From assembly GCF_034422975.1 (NCBI RefSeq), contig NZ_CP139873.1, forward strand, positions 2,604,001-2,668,000: a DNA stretch of 64,000 bases, read 5' to 3'. The notes under the pieces were generated by a model that saw nothing but the letters and a program-made list of their open reading frames with translations, ran no database searches and had not been told where the DNA came from. Each line of letters opens with the position of its first letter. The stretch's first letter is position 1. This DNA is from Idiomarina sp. PL1-037. GTDB taxonomy: Bacteria > Pseudomonadota > Gammaproteobacteria > Enterobacterales > Alteromonadaceae. Positions 44,333 through 53,741 of this stretch are shown piece after piece. The position numbers and the translations under genes are program-made.

Positions 44333-45633
44333 TGACGTCTACGGTTGTTGTTCGCGAGTATGCCTATTTGACCACCGCTCCAGTAGCGGCGAACACTCTT
44401 GATCGCGCACATATTAGCGAGTCGGTGTTTCGTTGGCTCGTTGAACTTGGGCAACAGTTTCGGCGCAATGGCCTCCCGTTATTTGAACTGGATAGTCAGA
44501 AGCTTCTTCGTTTGGATAATTACGTTGGCGTGCTTGAGTCACCCTGCGGAACAGTAATTGAGGTGCTACCGAAGCACACAACAGAACAAACTTCCGCGGC
44601 CGAGGCCCGCGCTTTGCTTAAACGGCTAATTAAGACCTCGATGCAGCTCTCAGTGCGCGAAGCCGACTTTGCCGATGTTGAGCGATTTGAAATGCCCATT
44701 CGCGAGTGGCTTATTACTTGTTTTTTGAGTGAATTGGAAGTTTTACTCAAGCGAGGACTGCAGTTCGATTATCAAGTTCGAGAGGAAGAAGCCCGCTTCT
44801 TACGTGGTCAACTGGATATAGCAAAACAACTGCGCCAGCCGCCCGGAAAAGCGCACGTATTCAATATTCGCCATGATTTATTTTTATCCGATAGACCAGA
44901 GAACCGTCTTATAAAATCTGCGCTTGTTGCTGTGTGCTCAGCCACTCAAGACAACGACAACTGGCGGTTAGCTCACGAGATGCTCTCACAACTCCTAAAA
45001 TTGCCCGAATCGTCGGACCCTAAGGCTGATTTCAAATCTTGGTCAACAGACCGTTTGCTGACGCATTACCGCCCGATTAAGCCTTGGTGTGAATTTATCC
45101 TCAACCAACATGTGCCGCTTTCTGTCTCTGGTGGCTGGCGCGGCATAAGCATGCTCTTCCCAATGGAAAAGTTATTCGAGAACTATGTTGCTGAACAACT
45201 GCGACGAGCCATCGGCAACAAGGGCACAGTTAGAACGCAGCTTGCTACCGAACACCTTTGCCAACATAAAGGTAAAGGTGTGTTCAATCTTCGACCAGAT
45301 ATTGAAGTTGTTATTGATGATAAGCGCTGGATCATGGATACCAAGTGGAAGTTGCTCGATGTATACAGTGGTGGGTCAACTTACGGGCTGAGCGAGAGAG
45401 ATTTTTATCAGATGTTGGCGTATGGATATAAAATATTACATTCTCAAGGAGACTTAGTGTTGATATACCCTGCATGGAAAAATTTTCCAAGCAACGAGAA
45501 CATTTCACCATTTGAGTTTGATAAACAGACGACACTTTTGGTAACCAGCTTCAACTTAAACGATAATACTCGAACTAATGAATTTCGGTGGAACCTAACG
45601 TTGGCAAGATCATTTGCAAAGCTGCACAATTAA
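44332..45633 (+). CDS. mcrC: McrC-like endonuclease subunit
   Basis: A 433-residue partner of McrB. The N-terminal two thirds mediate contact with McrB; the PD-(D/E)xK nuclease is visible as LRPDIEVVIDD (Asp about 323) followed by WIMDTKWKLLD (Asp-x-Lys about 336-338). It activates McrB GTP hydrolysis and cleaves the DNA. The gene overlaps mcrB by one base, so the pair is translationally coupled. Low-GC composition matches mcrB and differs from the hsd genes that follow after a 220-base gap. Confidence 0.9.
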   Translation: MTSTVVVREYAYLTTAPVAANTLDRAHISESVFRWLVELGQQFRRNGLPLFELDSQKLLRLDNYVGVLESPCGTVIEVLPKHTTEQTSAAEARALLKRLIKTSMQLSVREADFADVERFEMPIREWLITCFLSELEVLLKRGLQFDYQVREEEARFLRGQLDIAKQLRQPPGKAHVFNIRHDLFLSDRPENRLIKSALVAVCSATQDNDNWRLAHEMLSQLLKLPESSDPKADFKSWSTDRLLTHYRPIKPWCEFILNQHVPLSVSGGWRGISMLFPMEKLFENYVAEQLRRAIGNKGTVRTQLATEHLCQHKGKGVFNLRPDIEVVIDDKRWIMDTKWKLLDVYSGGSTYGLSERDFYQMLAYGYKILHSQGDLVLIYPAWKNFPSNENISPFEFDKQTTLLVTSFNLNDNTRTNEFRWNLTLARSFAKLHN

Positions 45634-45853
45634 GTAGACCATCTGCCATGCAAAGCATCAATTTACTGACGGTTAAAACCATACTCAGTCAGTAAGCCTG
45701 GAATTTGAAACTCGGATCTTCTTGACCGGATATGAGCGTGCAGATAATTTCGTTAGAATATAGTTAGAATTATTAAAAAATTACTTTTTGATATAACCAT
45801 AGATTGGAAAGTTGAAAGCTTATCAATAATCAGCATTTATTTAGGGGTACTAA

Positions 45854-47413
45854 GTGGTTAAAGGAAATGCAGCAAAACGCTTATGGGCAGCAGCTGATCA
45901 GTTATGGGCGAATACCGGTCTTAAACCGGCTGAGTTTTCGACTCCCGTACTCGGGCTTATATTCCTAAAGTACGCAGATAAAAAGTATTCTTTAGCCGAG
46001 GAAAAGCTCGGTCCGGTTGGATCCGGAGGACGCCGCAAGGTAAGTAAAGATGACTATCTAGCCGAGGGGGTAATCTTCCTGCCTGAAACAGCTCGCTTCT
46101 CGCACCTCCTTACGCTTACTGACGGAGACAATATCGGTAAGGCTATCAACGATGCTATGAAGGCCATTGAGGACGAGAACACCGACCTTAAAGGAGCCCT
46201 ACCGCGAACCTATACTCATCTGGAAAACTGGGTGCTACAGGAGCTACTCAAGCAACTTGCTCCGGTGGATCTATCAGGGGACGCTTTTGGCAAGGTATAC
46301 GAATATTTCCTCGGCAACTTCGCCCTGAAGGAAGGCCAGAAGGGCGGTGTTTTCTACACTCCGGAGTCGATTGTTAAACTGATTGTGGAAATCATAGAGC
46401 CCTATCACGGGCGCATCTTCGACCCGGCCTGTGGGTCAGGCGGCATGTTCGTCCACTCGGCAGACTTCGTGGAGCGTCACCATAAGACCGCGATGGACGA
46501 AATCTCGATCTTTGGCACGGAGAAGGATCAGACCACCGTCAACCTCAATAAGATGAACCTCGCGGTTCATGGCCTCTCCGGCGATGTACGGGTGTCCAAC
46601 ACCTACTACGAGGATCCTCACGGGGCGGTCTACAAGAACGGTGACGGCTTCTTTGACTTCGTGATGGCCAATCCCCCGTTCAACGTCTCGGGAGTGGACA
46701 AGGAGCGTCTAGATGGCGACCCCCGGTTCTCCTTCGGTGTCCCGAAGACCGACAACGCCAACTACCTCTGGATTCAGCTCTTCTATGCCTCCCTCAAGCC
46801 GACCGGACGAGCTGGCTTCGTTATGGCCAACTCGGCAGGTGATGCCCGAGGCAGCGAGCAGGTGATTCGCCAGAAGCTGATCGAGTCGGCTGCCGTGGAT
46901 GTGATCGTCTCGGTGGGATCGAACTTTTTCTACACAGTCACGCTTCCCTGCACCCTATGGTTCTTTGACCGCGCCAAGAGCAAGACCGATCGTGGAGATA
47001 AGGTACTGTTTATTGATGCCCGCCATATGTATAACCAGATCGACCGGGCGCACCGCGACTGGCTGCCGGAGCAGATCGAGTTCCTAGCCAACATTGTTCG
47101 CCTTTACCGTGGCGAAGCAATCGAGCTGGATCAGGGTAGTGAGACGCTGCTGGCCGAGAAGGGGCTGGCCGAGGGCTATGCCGATGTGCCTGGGCTCTGC
47201 AAGTTAGCGACTCGTGATGAAATCGAGGCGCAGGGCTGGTCGCTGAACCCAGGTCGATATGTCGGGGCAGCGGTAAAAGAAGCCGAGGACGTGGACTTCA
47301 CTGAGAGGTTGGAGGCGCTGGCCGAGGAGCTTGAAGTGTTAAGTCTTGAATCTGCCGAGCTACAAAATACAATCTCCCAAAACGTCGCGTTACTTTTGGA
47401 GAAATCCATATGA
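45854..47413 (+). CDS. hsdM: Type I restriction-modification methyltransferase HsdM
   Basis: A 519-residue N6-adenine DNA methyltransferase. Motif I is FDPACGSGGMFVHSADF (about 188) and motif IV is FVMANPPFNVSGVDKERL (about 270). The N-terminus (LWANTGLKPAEFSTPVLGLI) is the usual helical domain. It protects the host site and is needed with HsdS for cleavage. GTG start behind TAGGGG. The first roughly 150 bases have low GC like the mcr genes, then composition becomes much more GC-rich. It overlaps hsdS by four bases (ATGA). Confidence 0.95.
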   Translation: MVKGNAAKRLWAAADQLWANTGLKPAEFSTPVLGLIFLKYADKKYSLAEEKLGPVGSGGRRKVSKDDYLAEGVIFLPETARFSHLLTLTDGDNIGKAINDAMKAIEDENTDLKGALPRTYTHLENWVLQELLKQLAPVDLSGDAFGKVYEYFLGNFALKEGQKGGVFYTPESIVKLIVEIIEPYHGRIFDPACGSGGMFVHSADFVERHHKTAMDEISIFGTEKDQTTVNLNKMNLAVHGLSGDVRVSNTYYEDPHGAVYKNGDGFFDFVMANPPFNVSGVDKERLDGDPRFSFGVPKTDNANYLWIQLFYASLKPTGRAGFVMANSAGDARGSEQVIRQKLIESAAVDVIVSVGSNFFYTVTLPCTLWFFDRAKSKTDRGDKVLFIDARHMYNQIDRAHRDWLPEQIEFLANIVRLYRGEAIELDQGSETLLAEKGLAEGYADVPGLCKLATRDEIEAQGWSLNPGRYVGAAVKEAEDVDFTERLEALAEELEVLSLESAELQNTISQNVALLLEKSI

Positions 47414-48699
47414 AAAGCGAGGTGACTCTGCGCTTAGGTGATGTGGCGTCAGTTATATCAGGGTATGCGTTCAAGAGTTCAGTATTTGGCGACCAAGGCG
47501 TACCAGTAATAAAAATCGCCAACATCAGGTCGGGCTATTTGGATTTCTCGGATACACAAAAAGTTGATGAAGAGAACTTCGAAAAACTTAATGAAAAGTA
47601 CCGCGTAAACCCCGGCGATATTCTGATATCACTCACAGGCTCTCATGTGACTCAGCCAAAGTCAGTAGTTGGCAGAGTCGCACAAGCACCACAGGGGTTG
47701 AATAAATGTCTGCTCAATCAGAGAGCCGGGAAAGTCATCTTGAAGAGAAAGGATAGATGTGATCCTGGCTTTTTGTACCGGTACCTGACCGCTGCTGCCG
47801 CTCAAGGAGCAATTGCATCTATGGCCAGTGGAGCGGCCAGCCAAGCTAACGTTAGCCCTAGTCAAGTTGAGTCTCTCCCTCTGGTTTTACCTTCACTGGA
47901 CAAACAGCAGCGCATTGCCTCCATCCTCTCTGCCTATGACGACCTCATCGAGAACAACACGCGCCGCATCGAGATCCTTGAAGAGATGGCCCGGCGGCTG
48001 TACGAGGAGTGGTTCGTCCACTTCCGCTTCCCTGGGCATGAGGAGGTGAGGTTCAAGGAGAGTGAACTTGGGTTGATTCCTGAGGGGTGGGAGGTTGTTC
48101 AGCTCAACGAGGTTTCCGAATACATCAGTCGGGGCATTTCGCCCAAGTATGCCCAATCGGACTTTAAGGTGATAAACCAGAAGTGCATTCGTGACAATCG
48201 GCTGAACATGGCCCTTTCTCGCGAGCAGGTTAAGAAAGTTCCTGAAGCCAAGTATGTGAGATTTGGGGATGTGCTAATCAACTCAACAGGCGTGGGGACG
48301 CTTGGGAGAGTGGCCCAGGTGTATGAGCAGCTAGAAAATGCAACGGTTGATAGTCACGTTACCATCGTTAGACCGTTGCCAGAAATTGACTTTGATTTTT
48401 TCGGAATAGGCCTTCAAATATTGCAACCATACTTTGAAAGCTTGGGCGTAGGGGCAACTGGCCAAACCGAGCTTTCTCGAGTTCGGGTTGGGGAGACACC
48501 TGTCATTGCTCCACCAGCTGAATTACAAAAGAAATTCGGTGAGCTGGTTGAACCGATGCGACGCGCCTGTATTAAGTATGGTGTGAAAAACACTAACCTC
48601 CGCGCCCAACGCGACCTGCTCCTGCCCAAGCTGGTCTCCGGTGAGGTCGACGTATCCGATATTCCCATACCCGACGACAAGGAGGTCGAAACCGCATGA
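47410..48699 (+). CDS. hsdS: Type I restriction-modification specificity subunit HsdS
   Basis: A 429-residue protein with two target-recognition domains, at about 1-155 and 215-385, each followed by a conserved spacer: LDKQQRIASILSAYDDLIEN and RRIEILEEMARRLYEEWFVH for the first, NTNLRAQRDLLLPKLVSGEV for the second. The spacers are helical and set the gap between the two half-sites of the recognition sequence. The recognition domains are AT-rich while the spacers are GC-rich like hsdM and hsdR, a sign of domain exchange. It overlaps its neighbours by four bases at both ends. The target sequence cannot be read from the protein. Confidence 0.94.
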   Translation: MKSEVTLRLGDVASVISGYAFKSSVFGDQGVPVIKIANIRSGYLDFSDTQKVDEENFEKLNEKYRVNPGDILISLTGSHVTQPKSVVGRVAQAPQGLNKCLLNQRAGKVILKRKDRCDPGFLYRYLTAAAAQGAIASMASGAASQANVSPSQVESLPLVLPSLDKQQRIASILSAYDDLIENNTRRIEILEEMARRLYEEWFVHFRFPGHEEVRFKESELGLIPEGWEVVQLNEVSEYISRGISPKYAQSDFKVINQKCIRDNRLNMALSREQVKKVPEAKYVRFGDVLINSTGVGTLGRVAQVYEQLENATVDSHVTIVRPLPEIDFDFFGIGLQILQPYFESLGVGATGQTELSRVRVGETPVIAPPAELQKKFGELVEPMRRACIKYGVKNTNLRAQRDLLLPKLVSGEVDVSDIPIPDDKEVETA

Positions 48700-51600
48700 C
48701 GCCGCCGCCATCCCCCGCTTATGCCTACTCTGAGGACTCCCTGGTCGAGCAGCCCGCCATCAAGCTGTTCGCTGACCTGGGCTGGAACACCGCCAATCTT
48801 TACGGAGAGTGGTCAGGGACGGTATCAAGTGAGGGACGGCAGATCCAGCAGGATGTGGTGCTGGTGCCTCGGCTGCGGCTGGCGCTGGAGAAACTCAACC
48901 CTGAGTTGTCCGCCGATGCGCTGGAGAAGGCCATCGAGGAGCTGACACGCGACCGCTCCAAGCTACTCCCGGTGAATGCCAACCGGGAGATCTACCGGCT
49001 GCTCAAGGACGGCGTGAAGGTCGAGGTCTCCGAGGAGGATGGCGGCACCGCTATCGAGACGGTACGGGTGATCGACTGGAGCGAGCCCGAGAAGAACGAC
49101 TTCCTGCTGGCCTCGCAGTTCTGGGTACGGGGCGAGCTGCACACCCGGCGCACTGATCTGGTCGGCTTCGTCAACGGCTTGCCGCTTCTGTTCGTGGAAC
49201 TGAAGACCAGCCATAAAACCCTCAAATCCGCCTATGACGGCAACTTGACCGACTACCGCTCGGTGATCCCTCAGCTGTTCACTTATAACGCCGTGGTGAT
49301 GCTTTCCAACGGCTCCGAGACCGTGGTAGGCGGCACCTTCTCCCCTTGGGAACATCTCTTCGAGTGGAAGCGGATCAACGACGAGGGCGAGAAGGGCGTA
49401 GTGTCCTTGGAGACCGCCATCCGGGGTATTGCCGAGCCGGCGCGGCTGTTGGACATCGTGGAGAACTTCACGGTGTTCGAGGAAGCCCAGGGCGGCACCA
49501 TCAAGAAGATCGCCAAGAACCATCAGTACCTTGGGGTGAACAAGGCCATCGCCGAGCTGCAACGGAGTAAGAGCCGTCCTGCCGGTGAGGCTGGTCGGCT
49601 GGGGGTCTTCTGGCATACCCAGGGCTCGGGCAAGTCGCTCTCGATGGTCTTCTTCACTCAGAAGATCCACCGCACCATCCCCGGCAACTGGACCTTCGTG
49701 ATCGTCACTGACCGCAATGAGCTGGACGAGCAGATCTACAAGACCTTCGCCGCCACAGGGGCGGTCAACGAGGTAGAATCCCACGCCGAGAGCGGCGGCC
49801 ATCTCAAGCAGCTTCTCAGCGAGGATCACCGGTACGTCTTCACTCTGATCCAGAAGTTCGGCACCAAGCAGGGTGAGACCTACCCCAAGCTATCCGACCG
49901 GCGGGACATCATCGTCATCACCGATGAGGCCCACCGCTCACAGTATGACACTCTGGCAATGAACATGCGGACGGCGCTCCCCCATGCTGCCTTCCTGGGT
50001 TTTACCGGGACTCCGCTCATGGCCGGTGAGGAGAAGACCAAGGAGGTATTCGGCGACTACATCTCGGTCTACGACTTCGGACAGTCCATTGCTGATGGGG
50101 CCACGGTGCCCCTCTATTACGAGAATCGAATCCCTGAACTGCAACTGATCAACGAGAACCTCAACGACGATCTGACTCGGCTGCTGGAAGATGCCGAACT
50201 GGACGAGGATCAGGAGAAGAAGGTCGAGCGAGTGTTCGCCCGTGAATACCACCTGATCACACGCGATGACCGCCTGGAAGCCATCGCCGAGGATTTGGTG
50301 CAGCACTTTGTTGGTAGAGGCCACCAGGGCAAAGCGATGATGGTCTGCATCGACAAGGCCACTGCCGTGAAGATGTACGACAAGGTTCAGACCCATTGGA
50401 AAGACTACCTGGCCCGACTTCAGGCTGATCTGGCATCGGCTCCCAAGGAGCAGCGGGATGCTCTCAAGCACAAAATCAAGGTGCTGGAGACGACCGATAT
50501 GGCCGTGGTGGTCTCCCAGGGGCAGAACGAGGTGAAGGAGCTGGCGGACAAGGGGCTCGACATTCTGCCTCACCGCAAGCGCATGGTGGAGGAAGACCTC
50601 GATGAGCAGTTCAAGGATCCTGATGGACCGCTGCGGTTGGTGTTCGTCTGTGCCATGTGGATCACCGGCTTCGATGTGCCGTCCTGCTCGACTATCTACC
50701 TCGATAAGCCGATGAAAAACCACACCCTGATGCAGACCATCGCCAGGGCCAACCGCAAGTACCCCGGCAAGGAAGCGGGCCTGATCGTGGACTACGCGGG
50801 TGTCTTCAGGAAGCTGCAGGAGGCGCTGGCCATCTATGGTGGGGCTTCATCAAAGGTAGCTGAGCCGAGGCCAGGATACGGAGATGAGCCACCGCAAGAC
50901 GGTGATACACCGATCCACCAGAAGGCCGAGCTGGTTGAGTACCTCAAGCACCTGCTCGCCAAGGGGATTACCTTCCTGACCGAAAAGCAGATTGACCCCG
51001 AGGCGATCAAAACGGCTGGAGGCTTCGATAAGGTTGCCTTGCTGGACGATGCCCGCGAGAAGCTACTGGATAGCGAGGAGACCAAAAAGGCTTTCCTGAA
51101 CCTCGCCAGGGCCACCTCCCGAGTCTACCGAGCCATCCTCCCGGATCCTTCAGCCAATGATCTGGCCCCCGATGCGGTGCTGCTGTCCGTGCTGGCCCAG
51201 AAGATTAAGGCGCTGGAGCCCGAAGTGGACATCTCCCAGGTGATGAAGGACGTGGACGACCTGCTGGATCAGTCGGTCGCTCCGGTGCCCTACGTTATCG
51301 AGGATACTGATGAGGAGAAGCTCTTCGATCTCAGTCAGATCGACTTTGAGAAGCTCAAGGAGCGGTTCAATAAGGGCAAGAAGCGCACCGAGGCAGAGAA
51401 GCTGCGGGCGCTGCTGAACCAGAAGCTGGAGAGCATGGTCGCCAAGAACCCCAGCCGTACCGACTTTATGGAGAAACTGCAGAAGCTGATCGAGAGGTAC
51501 AACTCGGGCAGCTTGAACATCGAGGCTTTCTTCCAGCAGCTGATGAAGTTCACCGAGGAGCTGCAGGAAGAAGACCAGCGGGCAATCCGTGAGGGACTGA

Positions 51601-51914
51601 CCGAGGAGGAGCTGGCGCTGTTCGACATCATCACCAAGCCAGCACCGGAGATGACCGACAAGGAGATGGCCCAGGTGAAGGCTATGTGTCGGGAGCTGCT
51701 GGAGACCCTCAAGAAGGAGAAGCTGGTGCTGGACTGGCGGAAGAAGGCCCAGGCCAAGGGCGATGTCCGCCGTACCCTGGAGATCGTATTTGACCAAGGG
51801 CTGCCGAAGAGCTTCGATGAGACGGTCTACAACGAGAAGTGCGAGGCTGCCTTCCACCACCTGATGACCAGCTACTACGGTGGTGGACACAGTGTCTATT
51901 CAGCCAGGTATTAA
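48696..51914 (+). CDS. hsdR: Type I restriction endonuclease HsdR
   Basis: A 1072-residue translocating nuclease. The PD-(D/E)xK site is Asp154 with Glu168-Leu-Lys170 in LLFVELKTSHKTL, followed by the QxxxY-like region YDGNLTDYRSVIPQLFTYNA. Helicase domains show Walker A TQGSGKSLSMVFF (about 307), the DEAH box VITDEAHRSQYD (about 410), motif III GFTGTPL, and motif VI QTIARANRKYPGK. The long helical C-terminus (about 780-1072) docks on the methyltransferase. All catalytic parts are intact, so the system is probably active. The high GC gives long antisense frames that are not genes. Confidence 0.95.
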   Translation: MTPPPSPAYAYSEDSLVEQPAIKLFADLGWNTANLYGEWSGTVSSEGRQIQQDVVLVPRLRLALEKLNPELSADALEKAIEELTRDRSKLLPVNANREIYRLLKDGVKVEVSEEDGGTAIETVRVIDWSEPEKNDFLLASQFWVRGELHTRRTDLVGFVNGLPLLFVELKTSHKTLKSAYDGNLTDYRSVIPQLFTYNAVVMLSNGSETVVGGTFSPWEHLFEWKRINDEGEKGVVSLETAIRGIAEPARLLDIVENFTVFEEAQGGTIKKIAKNHQYLGVNKAIAELQRSKSRPAGEAGRLGVFWHTQGSGKSLSMVFFTQKIHRTIPGNWTFVIVTDRNELDEQIYKTFAATGAVNEVESHAESGGHLKQLLSEDHRYVFTLIQKFGTKQGETYPKLSDRRDIIVITDEAHRSQYDTLAMNMRTALPHAAFLGFTGTPLMAGEEKTKEVFGDYISVYDFGQSIADGATVPLYYENRIPELQLINENLNDDLTRLLEDAELDEDQEKKVERVFAREYHLITRDDRLEAIAEDLVQHFVGRGHQGKAMMVCIDKATAVKMYDKVQTHWKDYLARLQADLASAPKEQRDALKHKIKVLETTDMAVVVSQGQNEVKELADKGLDILPHRKRMVEEDLDEQFKDPDGPLRLVFVCAMWITGFDVPSCSTIYLDKPMKNHTLMQTIARANRKYPGKEAGLIVDYAGVFRKLQEALAIYGGASSKVAEPRPGYGDEPPQDGDTPIHQKAELVEYLKHLLAKGITFLTEKQIDPEAIKTAGGFDKVALLDDAREKLLDSEETKKAFLNLARATSRVYRAILPDPSANDLAPDAVLLSVLAQKIKALEPEVDISQVMKDVDDLLDQSVAPVPYVIEDTDEEKLFDLSQIDFEKLKERFNKGKKRTEAEKLRALLNQKLESMVAKNPSRTDFMEKLQKLIERYNSGSLNIEAFFQQLMKFTEELQEEDQRAIREGLTEEELALFDIITKPAPEMTDKEMAQVKAMCRELLETLKKEKLVLDWRKKAQAKGDVRRTLEIVFDQGLPKSFDETVYNEKCEAAFHHLMTSYYGGGHSVYSARY

Positions 51915-52036
51915 ATTACTTCCTATACGTTGCTGTAGGAGAGATAAAATTCTGTTTGCTTTTCAAGCTACTCAATTTAATTTTGTTAATTGATTACTAA
52001 TCGGCAGTGTTGTTTGCTAAAAGCTCATCTCAATTT

Positions 52037-53278
52037 TCAACTAGTCCACCAAGCCCCTATCAATGCGATCATTCCAAATAGAGCAAGCGAAATTTTGATA
52101 AAAATTCTAAATCCCCTTATTTCATAGAGCTTTACTAAAAACTGGGCGTTAGACACTCTCGAATAGTACTCTTTAGTGGCTAGATAAAGAATGAAGGCAA
52201 AAATAACAATCAGAAGAGGCCAAAACCATGATAAGTTGCCAGCCAATTCCACTTTAGGAGACCTTTGAAAATTAAAATTTGTAAATCCCCAAATGGAAAT
52301 GAGTGCAAACCCCAACCATACTTTTGATTTTGCTTTTATAGTTTCAACTTTTTGTTCAGCTCTCGTAATTGTATATTCTTGAGATTCAAAGGAAGTTTCT
52401 ACATTTTCTAAATATTTTTGCTCTCTATCGCGCTCCGACTCATCTATCAGGTTTTCTCTATACAACGCAATTACTAATGACTTAGCGTAGCCGATTATAC
52501 CTTTAGCATTGTTAGACTCGTGCAGCCTGTTATCAATTCTTTGGGTTCTGCTAAGTGAGGTTAGTTCACGCTTAAGTTGACCAAGTAATCGAAGACCACA
52601 CCCTGATGTTTCAGGCGTGATAGTGGTCAAAGAATCTTGTTCATCAACGTGGTGCCGATGACTATGGATTGAATACTTTAAATAATAAAATGCCTGTCGG
52701 GCTAACAGGTACAAACTCTCATCATCGAGTTCATCACCACCTTCGTTTTGCTCAATTCTAATCAAGCCAGTAGGCGTTACATTGAACTTAAACGAAGCTT
52801 TAAAACAGTCACTGTGAAGACCTGTAATAGAGGGAGGGTCATTGATTTGGCTATCAAGCTTATCAAACTCTGAACTAATATTACTTTTAGTTAGCTCATG
52901 AGAAATTTGATGGACCGAAACGTCATGAACTTTGTTTTTATCCGCTGGTTCAGCTTCCTTCGGATATAGCAGAATATTACCGCTTAAACTTCTACAGTCC
53001 ATATGATCGGAGACCGAGACTTTCGCTGTAACAAAGACTCGAAAAGCTCCTAATGATTCTTCATGCTCATCAGTGTCTCGCCAATTAACTCTTGATTGAA
53101 GAACGATTAGTCTGTCGTGCTTGCTCGACACTCCCGATGCAGAATGATTTAGCTCAATAATTCGCTCATCACTGATTTTCTTGTCTGTAAATCCACCTTT
53201 AATACCGACCTTCATTAGCCCGAAATCAAGGTTACCGTTTACGCAAGGAATCCATCCTATATATTTATGTTTATGCAT
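52037..53278 (-). CDS. Unknown protein with three C-terminal membrane helices
   Basis: A 413-residue protein I do not recognise. About 300 soluble residues are followed by three hydrophobic helices: about 320-336 (VWLGFALISIWGFTNF), 350-368 (SWFWPLLIVIFAFILYLA) and 392-411 (KISLALFGMIALIGAWW). A charged region before the first helix (residues about 285-318) looks coiled-coil. It has low GC like the mcr genes. The start lies three bases past the T-run of a terminator and has no ribosome site, so the real start may be internal (Met22) or the transcript leaderless. Position between the restriction genes and the mobility genes makes an accessory defence role possible but unproven. Confidence 0.65.
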   Translation of the reverse strand: MHKHKYIGWIPCVNGNLDFGLMKVGIKGGFTDKKISDERIIELNHSASGVSSKHDRLIVLQSRVNWRDTDEHEESLGAFRVFVTAKVSVSDHMDCRSLSGNILLYPKEAEPADKNKVHDVSVHQISHELTKSNISSEFDKLDSQINDPPSITGLHSDCFKASFKFNVTPTGLIRIEQNEGGDELDDESLYLLARQAFYYLKYSIHSHRHHVDEQDSLTTITPETSGCGLRLLGQLKRELTSLSRTQRIDNRLHESNNAKGIIGYAKSLVIALYRENLIDESERDREQKYLENVETSFESQEYTITRAEQKVETIKAKSKVWLGFALISIWGFTNFNFQRSPKVELAGNLSWFWPLLIVIFAFILYLATKEYYSRVSNAQFLVKLYEIRGFRIFIKISLALFGMIALIGAWWTS

Positions 53279-53304
53279 AAAAAATCCCGTCTAGTTGACG
53301 GGAT
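53279..53304 (-). terminator. Intrinsic terminator before the unknown membrane protein
   Basis: On the minus strand ATCCCGTC / GACGGGAT arms with a short loop are followed by TTTTTT. It would end the transcript of the small gene at 53339-53575 just before the start at 53278. Confidence 0.75.
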
Positions 53305-53338
53305 CTTATTGTAATAATTAGGTGCCAGCAAGCAAACT

Positions 53339-53575
53339 TTATGCTAAGCGTTTAAACCACGAGTCGCTGGGCTTTTCATCATGCACTACACGCCGCTTGT
53401 TAGTTTTATCAATGACGATTCCATGACATAAACCAGAACCAGACGGGGTGACGCCATTTTCGCGCAGTTCAACCTCTCGGCGCTTCATAGCCCGAGATTT
53501 CTTATATAGCGCTACTTGGAAGCCCACATACACTGCGAGACAGCCAACTACAAAAAAAATTAATGCGTCAAACAT
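53339..53575 (-). CDS. Small membrane protein (78 aa), unknown
   Basis: A 78-residue protein with one N-terminal helix (ALIFFVVGCLAVYVGFQVAL) and a basic, charged tail (KKSRAMKRREVELREN; DKTNKRRVVHDEKPSDSW). The start has GGGAGAAG nearby, a credible ribosome site. No known family. A terminator follows. It may form a unit with the unknown gene upstream at 53742, although a 166-base gap separates them. Confidence 0.5.
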   Translation of the reverse strand: MFDALIFFVVGCLAVYVGFQVALYKKSRAMKRREVELRENGVTPSGSGLCHGIVIDKTNKRRVVHDEKPSDSWFKRLA

Positions 53576-53741
53576 GTTTCTTCTCCCTTACCTACCCCGT
53601 CAAAACGGGCGCCCGAAGTTACCACAATCTAGGTCATTAGTCGAGCGACTGTACTCTTAAGATGGTTTCTAAACTTTTCGTTGTCAAGTGCTTTACGGTG
53701 AACGGTGACAATGCGCTCGACGTCTTGGTATAAATCAATGG

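Noticed and set aside
48963..51890. Long open frames on the minus strand inside hsdR (48963-49829, 49938-50723, 51150-51890)
   Set aside because: They lie fully antisense to an intact HsdR with all motifs. High GC lowers stop frequency, and their sequences show no family pattern.
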